Assembly: GCF_001510715.1 (NCBI RefSeq)
Contig: NZ_LMTJ01000008.1
Coordinates: 1 to 64,000 of the forward strand
DNA: 64,000 nucleotides
Origin: Bacillus sp. FJAT-29814
GTDB lineage: Bacteria; Bacillota; Bacilli; Bacillales; Cytobacillaceae
Direction of reading: 5' to 3'
Shown: in pieces, positions 53,438 to 63,667 of the stretch
Numbering within the stretch: the stretch's first letter is position 1
How the letters are laid out: every line of letters starts with the position of its first letter
The notes under the pieces: generated by a model
The model's input: the letters and a program-made list of their open reading frames with translations, nothing else
What the model was told of the DNA's origin: nothing
Database searches by the model: none
Position numbers and translations under genes: made by a program

Positions 53438-53788
53438 AATGAATTAAAACCTCCAATATTATAGGTCAGAATTGGTGATGAACGAAAATAATTTTATATG
53501 ATAGGTAGCGGAATGTAAAAAGTAATTTAACTAAATTTACAAAAACTTAACATTTGAATTTTCTAATTATTAACCATGACGATAATACTTTTTACTTTTG
53601 CCAACAATTCCAAGAATATGTATGTGGGTTTAACCATAGACAGGAGATTTCCTCATAAAAAGTCATGGCGGTGAGTAAAAAATTAAAAATTGGGTAAGGT
53701 ATTTAGTACAGGCAGTGCTACTGTTTGTACAGGCTCAACAGCTTAGAAATTAAGTAAATCGGTGAATACTGAAAAGGAGTGTTCTAAC
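53438..53788. other. intergenic region with a 21-bp-spaced direct repeat
   Basis: No gene seen. GTACAGGC occurs at 53706-53713 and again at 53727-53734, with CAGTgctACTG between. The two copies lie two helical turns apart, ~55 bases before the small membrane gene, and could be a regulator site. Confidence 0.4.
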
Positions 53789-54043
53789 GTGAGCTTTATT
53801 TGGGCATTAATTGTAGGCGGAGTTATTGGATGGTTAGCCGGCCTTATCGTAGGCAGGGATGTACCAGGCGGTATTATAGGAAATATCATTGCAGGATTTG
53901 TAGGAGCATGGCTCGGACAGGCAGTTTTAGGAGACTGGGGACCAGAAGTGGCAGACTTTGCGATCATACCTGCCATCATCGGTGCAGCAGTATTAGTCTT
54001 ATTGTTAAGCTTCATTATGCGGGCCTTCCGAAAAGCAAGCTAA
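53789..54043 (+). CDS. GlsB/YeaQ/YmgE-family small membrane protein
   Basis: An 84-residue Gly-rich membrane protein with three helices (IWALIVGGVIGWLAGLIVGR, then GGIIGNIIAGFVGAWLGQ), typical of the transglycosylase-associated/YeaQ stress family. GTG start 10 bases after AAAGGAG. Function in the family is unclear; often general-stress induced. Confidence 0.88.
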   Translation: MSFIWALIVGGVIGWLAGLIVGRDVPGGIIGNIIAGFVGAWLGQAVLGDWGPEVADFAIIPAIIGAAVLVLLLSFIMRAFRKAS

Positions 54044-54048
54044 AAGGC

Positions 54049-54082
54049 AAAAGCCTCCCTTTAAAATTGGGGAGGCTTTTTT
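54049..54082. terminator. bidirectional terminator
   Basis: AAAAGCCTCCC and GGGAGGCTTTTTT; it runs up to the stop codon of the convergent pseudouridine synthase gene. Confidence 0.9.
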
Positions 54083-55005
54083 CAAATGGTCAACAAATCG
54101 ATATTTTTAAAAATATCCGGTTCATCTTTAAACGGTGCATGACAAACAATTTTTTCTTCCGTAAAAGGATGAGTAAATTCAAGTTTGGCTGCATGCAATG
54201 CCTGCCTATGAACCACTGGTTTCCCTCCATATAGAGTGTCCCCCAGTAATGGATGGCCGATGTGACTAAAATGAACGCGAATTTGATGGGTTCTTCCCGT
54301 ATCGAGCCAGCATTTTACATACGATAGCTTTTCCTGTTTATCTTCCATCACTACTGAGTAATGGGTGGTTGCTGCTTGTCCGGTTGGTGATACCCTTCTT
54401 CTTGTTGGATGATGGCGGTCGCGGCCAATTGCTGCTTGAATGGTACCGCGTTTTTGTTTTAATATGCCATCTACCAATGCCAAATAGGTGCGTTTTATTT
54501 TTCGCTCAACAAGTGCACGGTCGAGAATTGCGCCTGCCATGGCGTGCTTAGCAAATAGGATCGCTCCGGAAGTATCCCGGTCTAGGCGATGAATTTGCCG
54601 GATGTCGCGTATTTCGCCTTGCGACAGCAGATGAAAACAGGCGCCATTTACCAGGGTATTTGTTTCCTGTTTAGGATCATTTGGATGAGTGTTGATAAAC
54701 GGCGGTTTATTGAGTACCAGCACATGGTCATCCTCAAAAAGAATTTCCAACTCCTGGAAATGTGGAGTAATATGCGTTTCTTCCGCCTCGAATAAACGAA
54801 GCTGAAGCTTTGCACCAGCAGCGAGCGGCGTTCCCCAATTGGCTGCTTCGCCATCAATCCGAACCTTTTTTTCCATTCGGTAAGTGTGAGTTAATTTTTT
54901 TGGGACCTCCCACAGATCCCGAAACAGACTTTCAATGGTTTTTCCTTGCCAATGATTGGGGACAATGACTTGAAACCATTCTCCCATGCGGCTTGTATGA
55001 AGCAT
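54082..55005 (-). CDS. RluA-family pseudouridine synthase (YhcT-like)
   Basis: A ~307-residue enzyme with an S4-like N-terminal part (VPKKLTHTYRMEKKVRIDG) and the RluA catalytic motif HRLDRDTSGAILFAK containing the active Asp, then KTHQIRVHF-like GRTHQIRVHFSHIGHPLLGD. It modifies rRNA or tRNA uridines. The ATG seven bases after AGGTGAG is chosen. yhcT holds this place in B. subtilis. Confidence 0.92.
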   Translation of the reverse strand: MLHTSRMGEWFQVIVPNHWQGKTIESLFRDLWEVPKKLTHTYRMEKKVRIDGEAANWGTPLAAGAKLQLRLFEAEETHITPHFQELEILFEDDHVLVLNKPPFINTHPNDPKQETNTLVNGACFHLLSQGEIRDIRQIHRLDRDTSGAILFAKHAMAGAILDRALVERKIKRTYLALVDGILKQKRGTIQAAIGRDRHHPTRRRVSPTGQAATTHYSVVMEDKQEKLSYVKCWLDTGRTHQIRVHFSHIGHPLLGDTLYGGKPVVHRQALHAAKLEFTHPFTEEKIVCHAPFKDEPDIFKNIDLLTI

Positions 55006-55116
55006 GACTAGTCTCACCTGCTATCCACTAATTACCACCGAAAAGGTAGGATTAGATATGGTATTCTTATCATATATAATACGACAGAAAACAGCGATGG
55101 CAAAGGTGGGTTGGTA

Positions 55117-55515
55117 GTGAAGATTGTTTTTGCCTCGACTCCGGGTCAAGAAGAAGAAATTTGTGAGCTAGTGAGGTATATATATTCAAATATTTTTCCG
55201 CTTTATTTTTCTGATGATGATATCGATCAGTTCCAACAATTGGAAATATTGCATACTTCCGAACAGCAGCTGCAGGAATTTGGTACATTGAGGGATGCCT
55301 TTCAAGTGATGGCTAGTATCCAAACTTTGATCTCCATCCTTGAATCCCCGCTGCTTGATGATCAATATGAGGCGTTGTTTAATAAAAATGTGGCAACTCT
55401 TGAGGAGTTTGGCCTGGTATTTCCGTTTGCCTACGCACAATTTGTTGAAGCGAAAAATATGAAAAATACAATACTGAGTATGTATACAAAAGCGGACAAT
55501 GAATTGCTGATCTAA
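55117..55515 (+). CDS. YhcU-like protein of unknown function
   Basis: About 132 residues, mostly helical, acidic, with KIVFASTPGQEEEICELVRYIYS at the N-terminus. Similar in size and position to B. subtilis YhcU, next to yhcT; no role known. GTG start after AAAGGTGG. TATAAT lies at 55074-55079. Confidence 0.78.
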   Translation: MKIVFASTPGQEEEICELVRYIYSNIFPLYFSDDDIDQFQQLEILHTSEQQLQEFGTLRDAFQVMASIQTLISILESPLLDDQYEALFNKNVATLEEFGLVFPFAYAQFVEAKNMKNTILSMYTKADNELLI

Positions 55516-55546
55516 GAAAAAGCCGTCTAGGCTTTTTCTTTTTTTA
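55515..55546 (+). terminator. intrinsic terminator
   Basis: AGAAAAAGCC and GGCTTTTTCT around GTCTA, followed by seven T. Confidence 0.88.
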
Positions 55547-55693
55547 TGGTTAAGGTATTATAGAAAGGGATTGTTGTATACATAGGAGAATGCAAAAATT
55601 GTCGGCTAATTGATGGCAATTTTTAAAGGAGTTACACCCTGGCGACAAGAAACAATATTATTGAAACTGCAACTCGAAGGAGGGGTCCTAAGG

Positions 55694-57433
55694 ATGGACT
55701 GGAAAGCGACTGCGAAAAGTTGGCTGGAATTCAAAGATTTGGATTCTGAGCTGAAACAACAGTTGGAAGCACTTTGGCAGGATGAGAAACTGCTGGAAGA
55801 AGCTTTTTATAAGAATTTGGAGTTTGGCACCGGCGGAATGCGGGGCGAGATTGGTGTCGGCACTAATCGGATGAATCTTTACACTGTCCGTAAAGCTTCT
55901 GCCGGTTTAGCTGCATACATAGAGGGTCACGGCGATGAGGCAAAAGGGCGTGGTGTGGTCATTGCGTATGATTCCCGTCATAAATCACCGGAATTTGCTA
56001 TGGAAGCGGCCAGAACACTGGCGACAAGAGGGATTCAAACCTATGTGTTTGATGAACTGCGGCCAACACCGGAACTATCGTTTGCATTGAGGCAATTAAA
56101 TGCATTTTCTGGCATTGTCATTACAGCAAGCCATAATCCACCGGAATATAACGGCTATAAGGTTTACGGTCCTGATGGCGGGCAGCTTCCGCTGGCACCA
56201 GCTGATGAGGTCATTGCCAAGGTGAATGAAATTAACAATGAATTACTGATGAAGGTTGACAGTGAAGAGACGCTGCGTTCGACTGGTTTAATCAAAACGA
56301 TCGGAGCAGAAATTGATCGGGTTTACATAGATAAACTTAAAACTATCTCCGAAAATCCGGAGCTTGCTAATGAAACAGAGATCAAAATTGTTTTTACTCC
56401 GTTACATGGCACTGCCAACAAGCCTGTTAGGGCCGCACTTGCAGCCTTGGGTTATCAAAATGTGACGGTTGTAAAAGAACAGGAGCTCCCGGATCCAGAA
56501 TTTTCAACGGTTAAAAGCCCTAACCCGGAAGAGCACGCCGCTTTTGAATTGGCTATCCGTGAAGGGAAACGGGTTAGCGCCGATTTGTTAATCGGTACAG
56601 ACCCGGATGCAGACCGCTTGGGGATTGCCGTTCGGAATCACGAGGGCGAGTACGTTGTCCTGACAGGTAACCAAACTGGTGCCCTATTGCTGGATTATTT
56701 ATTATCCCAGAAAAAGCAAAAAGGCACGCTGCCCAAGAATGGAATTGTATTTAAGACGATTGTAACCTCGGAGATCGGCCGTAAAATTGCTTCTGCTTAT
56801 GGGTTAGAGACAGAAGACGTCTTAACTGGTTTTAAATTCATTGCCGAGAAAATTAAACAATATGAAGAAACCGGTGAATACACCTTTTTATTTGGTTATG
56901 AGGAATCATATGGCTATCTGATCGGTGACTTTGCTCGTGATAAAGATGCCGTTCAGGCCGCTCTGCTTGCAACCGAGGTTTGTGCCTATTATAAAAAGAA
57001 AGGCATGTCTCTTTACGAAGGTTTGATGAGCGTTTTTGAAAAATACGGATATTATCAGGAAGGCCTGCGTTCATTGACCTTAAAAGGCAAAGAGGGCGCA
57101 GAATTGATTCAACGGATCTTAACGTCCTTCCGCAACGAACCTCTTACTGACCTTGGATCATTAAAAACGGCTGTAACTGAAGATTACTTAATTGGAAAAA
57201 GAATGACATCCACTGGTGAAGAAAAAATCGACCTGCCAAAATCCAATGTTCTTAAATATACCTTTGAGGATGGAACATGGGTCTGCTTACGCCCATCGGG
57301 TACAGAGCCAAAAGTTAAATTTTATTTTGGCGTAAACAGTTCAAGCCTTGCAGAAAGCAAAGCAAAATTGCTGCAAATTGAACAGGACTTTATGTCAGTT
57401 GTCGACCAAAAAATCAAACAGGCTCAATCCTAA
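55694..57433 (+). CDS. pgcA: alpha-phosphoglucomutase / phospho-sugar mutase
   Basis: A 579-residue mutase: [17 protein letters not shown], phosphoserine loop [19 protein letters not shown], metal loop [22 protein letters not shown] and the phosphate loop [12 protein letters not shown]. It interconverts glucose-6-P and glucose-1-P for wall glycolipid/teichoic acid precursors. AAGGAGGGG precedes the ATG; the frame extends 28 codons upstream without support. Same neighbourhood in B. subtilis. Confidence 0.95.
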   Translation: MDWKATAKSWLEFKDLDSELKQQLEALWQDEKLLEEAFYKNLEFGTGGMRGEIGVGTNRMNLYTVRKASAGLAAYIEGHGDEAKGRGVVIAYDSRHKSPEFAMEAARTLATRGIQTYVFDELRPTPELSFALRQLNAFSGIVITASHNPPEYNGYKVYGPDGGQLPLAPADEVIAKVNEINNELLMKVDSEETLRSTGLIKTIGAEIDRVYIDKLKTISENPELANETEIKIVFTPLHGTANKPVRAALAALGYQNVTVVKEQELPDPEFSTVKSPNPEEHAAFELAIREGKRVSADLLIGTDPDADRLGIAVRNHEGEYVVLTGNQTGALLLDYLLSQKKQKGTLPKNGIVFKTIVTSEIGRKIASAYGLETEDVLTGFKFIAEKIKQYEETGEYTFLFGYEESYGYLIGDFARDKDAVQAALLATEVCAYYKKKGMSLYEGLMSVFEKYGYYQEGLRSLTLKGKEGAELIQRILTSFRNEPLTDLGSLKTAVTEDYLIGKRMTSTGEEKIDLPKSNVLKYTFEDGTWVCLRPSGTEPKVKFYFGVNSSSLAESKAKLLQIEQDFMSVVDQKIKQAQS

Positions 57434-57452
57434 AAGGAGAGTCCGATGTTAA

Positions 57453-57489
57453 GCCCCGAAAGGCATTGCCTTTCGGGGTCTTTGCTTTT
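57453..57489 (+). terminator. terminator of pgcA
   Basis: GCCCCGAAAGG and CCTTTCGGGGT around CATTG, then a T-rich tract. Confidence 0.88.
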
Positions 57490-57595
57490 AAGTTACGACT
57501 TTAGTCTTAGTAAAAGCGATACTTTTTTCTAAGGAGTTATGAGGCATTCTTGGTATAATGAGGAAAAAGGCCGCAAAATTTGGGGGATAAAGATA

Positions 57596-58711
57596 ATGGG
57601 GGAGAACCATCTATCGGATTTGCAAATTTTAAAGGAAATTGCAGAACTTTTAAATCGAGGGACAGATCCGTATATCGTCCTTTCAGAGGTTTTAAAGAAG
57701 CTGCTGCATGTAACAGGATTACAAACGGGGTGGATTTTTTTAATTGATGATTCCGGGAGACTCGAACTGGCTGCTAAGGAAAATTTGCCGCCGGCCTTAT
57801 CTCATAACAACTATACTCCCATGTGCAGCGGCGATTGCTGGTGTATCGACCGCTATAGCGATGGGCGATTGGATAAGGCTACCAATATCATTGAATGCAA
57901 ACGCCTGGAAGATGCGATTGAACGGAAAATGGGTGATACAAGGGGATTAACCCACCATGCCACCGTACCGCTTAAAGCGGGCGATGAAAAATTTGGCATC
58001 CTAAATGTGGGTTCTCCTTTTAAAAAGCATTTTACTAACGGAGAATTGGCGCTATTGGAATCAGTGGCTTTACAAATCGGTACAGCACTAAAACGAATAA
58101 AATTAACCCAGAAAGACCAAGAAATCGCTTTAGCGGCAGAGCGGAATAGACTGGCCAGGGACCTGCATGATTCTGTCAATCAATTGCTGTTTTCCTTAAG
58201 TCTTACTGCTTCCGGCGGCAAAGAAATGATTGATAAAAGGGAAGTTAGAGAGACATTCAGTTATATTCAGGATTTGGCTCAGGAAGCGTTAAATGAAATG
58301 AGGGCGTTAATTTGGCAGCTGCGGCCAAGGGGATTAGAAAAAGGTATTGTCAGCGCGTTATGCAGTTATGGGGAAATGCTTGGTTTAACGGTGAATATCA
58401 AGTTAAATGGTGTCATCCATCTGCCATGCGCTATTGAAGAGGGGATCTGGCGGATTGGTCAGGAGGCATTGGCCAATTGCAAAAAACATTCGGGACAGTC
58501 TATAGTCGACCTATCCATTGAGGCCTCGGAAACGTATATTATGCTTATATTTAAAGATAAAGGCAGCGGTTTTATTTATGACGATACGAAAGAGCTGCCA
58601 TCTCTCGGGCTAAAGAGCATGAAGAATCGGACAGAATCATTAGCAGGTTCTTTTAAACTAAAAAGTAACCCTGGCAAGGGGACAACGGTGCAAGTAAAAA
58701 TACCGTTTTAG
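57596..58711 (+). CDS. GAF-domain histidine kinase, AirS/YhcY-like
   Basis: A 371-residue cytoplasmic kinase: a GAF domain (residues ~20-165), HisKA_3 with LARDLHDSVNQLLFSLSL and a HATPase domain. The GAF domain has Cys77, Cys81, Cys83 and Cys101 (MCSGDCWCIDRY, then IIECKRL). S. aureus AirS, its probable homologue, binds a 2Fe-2S cluster through four GAF cysteines and senses oxygen/redox. The ATG after GGGGGAT is used. The cognate regulator follows 13 bases later. Confidence 0.88.
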   Translation: MGENHLSDLQILKEIAELLNRGTDPYIVLSEVLKKLLHVTGLQTGWIFLIDDSGRLELAAKENLPPALSHNNYTPMCSGDCWCIDRYSDGRLDKATNIIECKRLEDAIERKMGDTRGLTHHATVPLKAGDEKFGILNVGSPFKKHFTNGELALLESVALQIGTALKRIKLTQKDQEIALAAERNRLARDLHDSVNQLLFSLSLTASGGKEMIDKREVRETFSYIQDLAQEALNEMRALIWQLRPRGLEKGIVSALCSYGEMLGLTVNIKLNGVIHLPCAIEEGIWRIGQEALANCKKHSGQSIVDLSIEASETYIMLIFKDKGSGFIYDDTKELPSLGLKSMKNRTESLAGSFKLKSNPGKGTTVQVKIPF

Positions 58712-58724
58712 GAAGAGGAAAAAC

Positions 58725-59366
58725 ATGGGAATACGCATATTAATCGCCGATGACCATCACGTAGTCAGACGGGGTTTGGTATTTTTTCTGCGAACACAGG
58801 AAAACATCGAAATTATCGGGGAAGCAAAGAATGGGCAGGAAGCCGTCGAGATGGCTGGGAAACTAATGCCTGATTTGATTCTGATGGATTTGGCCATGCC
58901 CGTAATGGATGGGATTGAGGCCACGAGGAGAATTATTGAAACACAGCCTCATCAAAAAATAATGATACTTACCAGTTTTTCGGATCAAAACCATGTGATC
59001 CCGGCAATCGAGGCCGGAGCTTCTGGTTTCCAACTAAAAGATATCGAGCCGGAGGAACTGGTCAAGTCAATCAGACAGCTAATGCAAGGGGAGAATCAGC
59101 TGCATCCAAAAGCGGCCACCCATTTACTTTCCCGCTATACGCTAAAAAATGAAGAACAAAAGCCGCTAGATGAACTGACGAAACGGGAAGTTGAAGTATT
59201 AAAGGAAATAGCCAGCGGCAAAAGTAATAAAGAGATTGCGGCCACCTTATACATTACCGAAAAAACCGTAAAAACTCACGTTTCCAGCATTTTGGCTAAG
59301 CTTGAGGTTGCCGACCGTACCCAAGCGGCACTTTTCGCAGTGCGAAATGGGGTTGTAAAAAATTGA
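58725..59366 (+). CDS. NarL/LuxR-type response regulator, AirR/YhcZ-like
   Basis: A 213-residue regulator: receiver with ADDH, phospho-acceptor Asp55 in LMDLAMP, TSF and KDIEPEEL, then a LuxR HTH (LTKREVEVLKEIASGKSNKEI, TEKTVKTHVSSILAKL). It pairs with the upstream kinase; the two form one operon with a terminator behind. yhcZ in B. subtilis. Confidence 0.93.
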   Translation: MGIRILIADDHHVVRRGLVFFLRTQENIEIIGEAKNGQEAVEMAGKLMPDLILMDLAMPVMDGIEATRRIIETQPHQKIMILTSFSDQNHVIPAIEAGASGFQLKDIEPEELVKSIRQLMQGENQLHPKAATHLLSRYTLKNEEQKPLDELTKREVEVLKEIASGKSNKEIAATLYITEKTVKTHVSSILAKLEVADRTQAALFAVRNGVVKN

Positions 59367-59375
59367 AATCAAGTT

Positions 59376-59411
59376 TAACACGGCTTTCCTAAGGTGAAAG
59401 CCGTGTTTTTT
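59376..59411. terminator. intrinsic terminator
   Basis: AACACGGCTTTC and GAAAGCCGTGTT around seven bases, then six T. Confidence 0.92.
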
Positions 59412-59482
59412 GGTGGAATTCTAAATTCTAATCTCCGGTTGTTAAAATGTTCCTCAACAAAAAGTGGTTTCCCCTTGTTTTT

Positions 59483-59737
59483 TCAGGAAAGACTATACAT
59501 CGGTACCTCATTCGTGTCGTGTTCAACGGTTTCATTTGCATGGTCGATGTAACGCAGCAGGCTATATAGCTTCTTTTCAATGACAGAATAGTCACGTTCA
59601 AAATTGTAGGCATGCAGGAAATGTTCGATTTTCTTTGATAAAAATTGATCCGTAGTCCGAACCATTAATATCAGCAAATTATCCCATTCAGATCGGTGCG
59701 TATAGTATAACGCCCGGTCATAATCCATTTTATTCAT
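59483..59737 (-). CDS. YhdB-like small protein
   Basis: An 84-residue, helical, charged protein (MDYDRALYYTHRSEWDNLLI, then FLHAYNFERDYSVIEKKLYSLL). By length and place, after yhcZ, it corresponds to B. subtilis YhdB, whose role is unknown. AAGGAGG lies upstream of the ATG. Confidence 0.75.
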   Translation of the reverse strand: MNKMDYDRALYYTHRSEWDNLLILMVRTTDQFLSKKIEHFLHAYNFERDYSVIEKKLYSLLRYIDHANETVEHDTNEVPMYSLS

Positions 59738-59875
59738 TTGATCTGTCTCCTCCTTATTTAGGAGTTAAGCTTATTGTATGACATTTAAAAGAGAACACCC
59801 GCAGAAAATGTTGACACCCACTGTTCACAAGGTTTTCAACTTTTACCTGTATAAAAATAAGAAATGTGAGTGATT

Positions 59876-60844
59876 ATGGCGAGAACATTATGTTTATTAT
59901 TGATATTTATGGTGTTATGTGACGAAGTGCAGGCAAATATGGCAGTTGCAAATGGGCCGTATACCTACGAAGCATTTGAACAGGACCTCATGCAAATAAA
60001 CACGAAATTTGGTAAAGATATTGAAGTGAAAAGCATCGGAACGACTCACTTTGGCCGAAATATTTGGGCACTGAAGCTTGGAAAAGCCGAAAAAAATATT
60101 GTGATGATAGGCGCTCACCATGGACGGGAATGGTTAACAAGTCTGCTGTTGATGAAGATGGTCGATGCGTATGGTGATTTGTACCGCAAAGATCCCAAAA
60201 TAACTGCGCTTTTGGATAAAGTATCAATTTGGTTTGTCCCTATGCTCAATCCGGATGGTGTCATGATCCAGCAGAATCAGCTGGAAGGATTCCCGCCGAT
60301 CGAACTTCAGCAATTGATCATCATGAACGATGGGGTAGAGAATTTTGAAAGTTGGAAGGCTAATGGTATCGGAATTGATTTAAACCGTCAGTATCCTGCG
60401 GGCTGGAACAAACTTAATCAAGGGCCGCAGGGACCTTATTACAAGTTATTTAAAGGAAAAAAGCCTTTTGAGGCAAGGGAAGTCATTGCGGTGAAAAAAT
60501 TGATCGAAGACACCAAGCCATCGATTGCCGTTGCTTACCATACCGCAGGACAGGAAATTTACTGGAGTTATCAAAATGGACAATATCGCAATCGTGATCA
60601 CTTATTGGCAAAAAAAATTGGTGCATTGACAGGCTATAAATTGGCAAAACCCCCTGAGGATGCGATTGGAGGGGGATTTACCGATTGGTTTATAACCCGC
60701 TATCGGCGTCCGGCGCTGACCATTGAGATTTGCCCCCTCGTTGGGGAAACAAATCCGCCAATATCCATGCTGCAATCTGAGTGGAAGCGAAACAGGCAGG
60801 TTGGACTAAAGCTGGCAAAGGAAGCAAGAAAACTTCCTCACTGA
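59876..60844 (+). CDS. secreted M14-family carboxypeptidase
   Basis: A ~322-residue zinc peptidase with signal peptide (ARTLCLLLIFMVLCDEVQA). Zinc ligands are His and Glu of GAHHGREWL and His of VAYHTAGQEIYW; the general-base Glu lies in ALTIEICP. NLDGV-like NPDGVMIQQN and DLNRQYPAGW fit the gamma-D-glutamyl-diamino-acid peptidase branch that trims peptidoglycan stem peptides. ATG chosen two codons after a GTG; the ribosome-binding site is weak. Confidence 0.87.
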   Translation: MARTLCLLLIFMVLCDEVQANMAVANGPYTYEAFEQDLMQINTKFGKDIEVKSIGTTHFGRNIWALKLGKAEKNIVMIGAHHGREWLTSLLLMKMVDAYGDLYRKDPKITALLDKVSIWFVPMLNPDGVMIQQNQLEGFPPIELQQLIIMNDGVENFESWKANGIGIDLNRQYPAGWNKLNQGPQGPYYKLFKGKKPFEAREVIAVKKLIEDTKPSIAVAYHTAGQEIYWSYQNGQYRNRDHLLAKKIGALTGYKLAKPPEDAIGGGFTDWFITRYRRPALTIEICPLVGETNPPISMLQSEWKRNRQVGLKLAKEARKLPH

Positions 60845-60882
60845 TTTTCGATAGACTTCCCAATCAGGTATTGACATTTATT

Positions 60883-60911
60883 TCATCAATCCCCGATTCC
60901 CTTCATACATT
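60883..60911 (+). promoter_or_regulatory. sigma-E-like promoter of spoVR
   Basis: TCATCAA, a 14-base spacer and CATACATT (60904-60911), the latter a full match to the sigma-E -10 CATACAnT. spoVR is sigma-E dependent in B. subtilis. Confidence 0.7.
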
Positions 60912-60939
60912 GTGGTAAGAGGAAAAGGGGGAGTGGCTG

Positions 60940-62352
60940 ATGAATGAGGCAGATAGGAAAGCACTGGAATATGCCATTGGTGAAATAACCGAAATTGCAA
61001 CCGGCTTTGGTTTGGACTTTTATCCGATGCGATATGAAGTTTGCCCAGCTGAAATTATTTATACGTTTGGAGCTTATGGAATGCCAACCCGATTTTCGCA
61101 CTGGAGTTTCGGGAAGCAATTCCATAAAATGAAACTGCACTATGATTTGGGATTAAGCAAGATTTATGAGCTGGTTATTAATTCTGATCCATGCTATGCA
61201 TTTTTACTGGATTCCAATTCCTTAATCCAAAACAAGCTCATCGTTGCCCATGTATTAGCTCATTGTGATTTCTTTAAGAATAATGTCCGGTTCCAAAATA
61301 CGAAACGTGATATGGTCGAAAGTATGGCCGCAACCGCGGAACGGATTCATCAATATGAAATTCAATATGGAAAAAGAGAAGTCGAGAAATTCCTTGATGC
61401 CGTGCTGTCGATTGATGAACATATTGACCCGTCGTTAATGCGGCCAAAGCTCGCCTGGTCAATCGAGGACGAGGATGAAGAAGACGATATCAGTCCTACA
61501 GCGTCTCCATATGATGATCTATGGAAACTTGATGATAAGGGGAAGACTGAGGAAAAACCAAAGCGCAAAAAGAAATTTCCGCCAAGGCCGGAGAAGGATT
61601 TGTTGCTGTTCATTGAATCCTACAGCCGCGAGCTGGAGGATTGGCAGCGTGATATTTTAACGATGATGCGGGAAGAAATGCTGTATTTCTGGCCGCAGCT
61701 TGAAACCAAAATCATGAACGAAGGCTGGGCATCGTATTGGCATCAGAGGATCCTCCGGGAAATGAACTTGACCAGCGGTGAGGCGATTGAATTTGCCAAA
61801 TTAAATGCCGGTGTCGTCCAGCCATCAAAAACCGGAATCAATCCTTATTATCTGGGCTTAAAAATACTTGAGGACATTGAAGAAAGATATGATAACCCGA
61901 CAGATGAGATGAAGCGTAGAGGCGTAAAGCCAGGGTCCGGCCGAGAGAAGATGTTCGAGGTTCGCGAAATTGAATCGGATATTTCCTTCTTGAGAAATTA
62001 TCTAACAAAAGATTTGGTCATGAGGGAAGATATGTACCTGTTCCAAAAGCAGGGACGGGACTATAAAATTGTCGATAAGCAATGGGAGCATGTGCGTGAC
62101 CAGTTGGTCAATATGCGAGTTAACGGTGGGTTCCCATACATTACGGTCAATGACGGCGATTATATGAAAAACGGCGAGCTATACTTAAAGCACTGGTTTG
62201 AAGGGGTGGAGCTCGATGTTAAGTATTTGGAAAAGGTACTCCCATACATTCATCAGCTTTGGGGCCGGCCGGTTCATATGGAAACCACGATTGAAGATCG
62301 GGCGATGTTGTTCTCGTATGATGGGAAAGGCGTCCACCGAAAATATTTATAA
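60940..62352 (+). CDS. spoVR: SpoVR family stage V sporulation protein
   Basis: A 470-residue SpoVR-like protein: [34 protein letters not shown], the Asp/Glu-rich linker near 175-215, then [17 protein letters not shown] and [15 protein letters not shown]. It takes part in spore cortex formation. AAGGGGG precedes the ATG. It completes the PrkA-YhbH-SpoVR trio in this window. Confidence 0.95.
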   Translation: MNEADRKALEYAIGEITEIATGFGLDFYPMRYEVCPAEIIYTFGAYGMPTRFSHWSFGKQFHKMKLHYDLGLSKIYELVINSDPCYAFLLDSNSLIQNKLIVAHVLAHCDFFKNNVRFQNTKRDMVESMAATAERIHQYEIQYGKREVEKFLDAVLSIDEHIDPSLMRPKLAWSIEDEDEEDDISPTASPYDDLWKLDDKGKTEEKPKRKKKFPPRPEKDLLLFIESYSRELEDWQRDILTMMREEMLYFWPQLETKIMNEGWASYWHQRILREMNLTSGEAIEFAKLNAGVVQPSKTGINPYYLGLKILEDIEERYDNPTDEMKRRGVKPGSGREKMFEVREIESDISFLRNYLTKDLVMREDMYLFQKQGRDYKIVDKQWEHVRDQLVNMRVNGGFPYITVNDGDYMKNGELYLKHWFEGVELDVKYLEKVLPYIHQLWGRPVHMETTIEDRAMLFSYDGKGVHRKYL

Positions 62353-62359
62353 AGTCTGT

Positions 62360-62400
62360 AAAAGGAACTCCCCCACCCTTTTTGTGGAGGAGTTCCTTTT
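62360..62400. terminator. bidirectional terminator
   Basis: AAAAGGAACTCC and GGAGTTCCTTTT, extended by CCCAC/GTGG, between convergent spoVR and ald. Confidence 0.92.
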
Positions 62401-62405
62401 ATCGT

Positions 62406-63539
62406 TTAGATAGCTGAAAGTTCTTTTTCAAGCGCCTTTTCTACAGGAACGTATTTGTAGCCGAGGTCTTTTGCCACTGCTTCATACGTAATTTCTCCGT
62501 TTGCCACGTTCACACCAAGCTTTAAAGCAGGATTCCCGATGATTGCTTTAAAGACACCATTACTCGCAATCTGTAATCCGTAAGGAACCGTCACATTCGT
62601 TAACGCAATCGTTGAGGTTCTTGGTACCGCCCCTGGCATATTGGCAACAGAGTAATGGATGACTCCATGTTTTTCAAACGTTGGGTTATCGTGTGTGGTC
62701 ACATGATCGATCGTTTCTACAATTCCGCCCTGGTCAATTGCTACATCCACAATCACCGCGCCAGGCTTCATTGTTTTGACCATTTCCTCTGTAACAAGTT
62801 TAGGAGCTTTTGCCCCAGGAATAAGGACGGCGCCGATTAATAGGTCTGCCTCAGCAACAGCCTCGGCGATATTATAAGGATTGGACATTAATGTTTTAAT
62901 TTGATTTCCAAAAATATCATCTAATTGGCGCAGACGGTCAGCACTTAGATCGATGATCGTGACATCAGCACCCAGGCCAATCGCCATTTTTGCCGCATTT
63001 GTTCCGACAATGCCGCCGCCAATAATTGTCACCTTGCCACGATTTACTCCTGGGACTCCGGCAAGAAGGATTCCTTGGCCGCCATTATTTTTTTGCAAGA
63101 AGGAAGCACCGATTTGCGCTGCCATACGGCCGGCCACTTCGCTCATTGGTGTCAGAAGAGGAAGTGTCCTGTTTACAGAAACCGTTTCATAGGCAATGGC
63201 AATAACGCCTTTATCTTTAAGTGCTTGTGCCAGCTCAGGTTCGGCAGCAAGGTGTAAATAAGTGAATAACACCAATCCTTGGCGGAAGTATTGATATTCG
63301 CTAGGGAGCGGTTCTTTTACCTTCATAATCATATCTGCTTTGGTCCAGACGTTTTCGGCAGTTTCGAGAATTTCAGCACCAGCTTTCTCGTAAGTTTCAT
63401 TGTTGAAACCGCTTCCAATTCCAGCGTCCTTTTCGATAAAAACATGATGCCCGGCTGTAACGAATGAACTGACACCAGCAGGGGTAAGCGCTACCCGGTT
63501 TTCGTTGTTCTTAATTTCTTTAGGTACACCAATATACAT
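62406..63539 (-). CDS. ald: alanine dehydrogenase
   Basis: A 377-residue enzyme starting [20 protein letters not shown], with the substrate Lys in [13 protein letters not shown], His in FTYLHLA and the NAD fold [20 protein letters not shown]. It deaminates L-alanine to pyruvate and ammonium, important for alanine use and sporulation in Bacillus. AGGAGGAATTGGG precedes the ATG. The PucR-type gene upstream is its likely activator. Confidence 0.96.
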   Translation of the reverse strand: MYIGVPKEIKNNENRVALTPAGVSSFVTAGHHVFIEKDAGIGSGFNNETYEKAGAEILETAENVWTKADMIMKVKEPLPSEYQYFRQGLVLFTYLHLAAEPELAQALKDKGVIAIAYETVSVNRTLPLLTPMSEVAGRMAAQIGASFLQKNNGGQGILLAGVPGVNRGKVTIIGGGIVGTNAAKMAIGLGADVTIIDLSADRLRQLDDIFGNQIKTLMSNPYNIAEAVAEADLLIGAVLIPGAKAPKLVTEEMVKTMKPGAVIVDVAIDQGGIVETIDHVTTHDNPTFEKHGVIHYSVANMPGAVPRTSTIALTNVTVPYGLQIASNGVFKAIIGNPALKLGVNVANGEITYEAVAKDLGYKYVPVEKALEKELSAI

Positions 63540-63667
63540 CTCCCAATTCCTCCTACTGTTTAACTATAAGAAATCCCTTTGTTTAAAGTATAAATTGTTT
63601 AGCAGGGAAATTCTTTGTTGCTATCGGAGAAAGATAGAGGAATTTTTTGGGGATTTTCACAAAAAGT

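Noticed and set aside
53650..53788. Sigma-B promoter before the YeaQ-like gene
   Set aside because: GGGTAA is present near 53691 but no GTTT-type -35 box at proper distance could be found.
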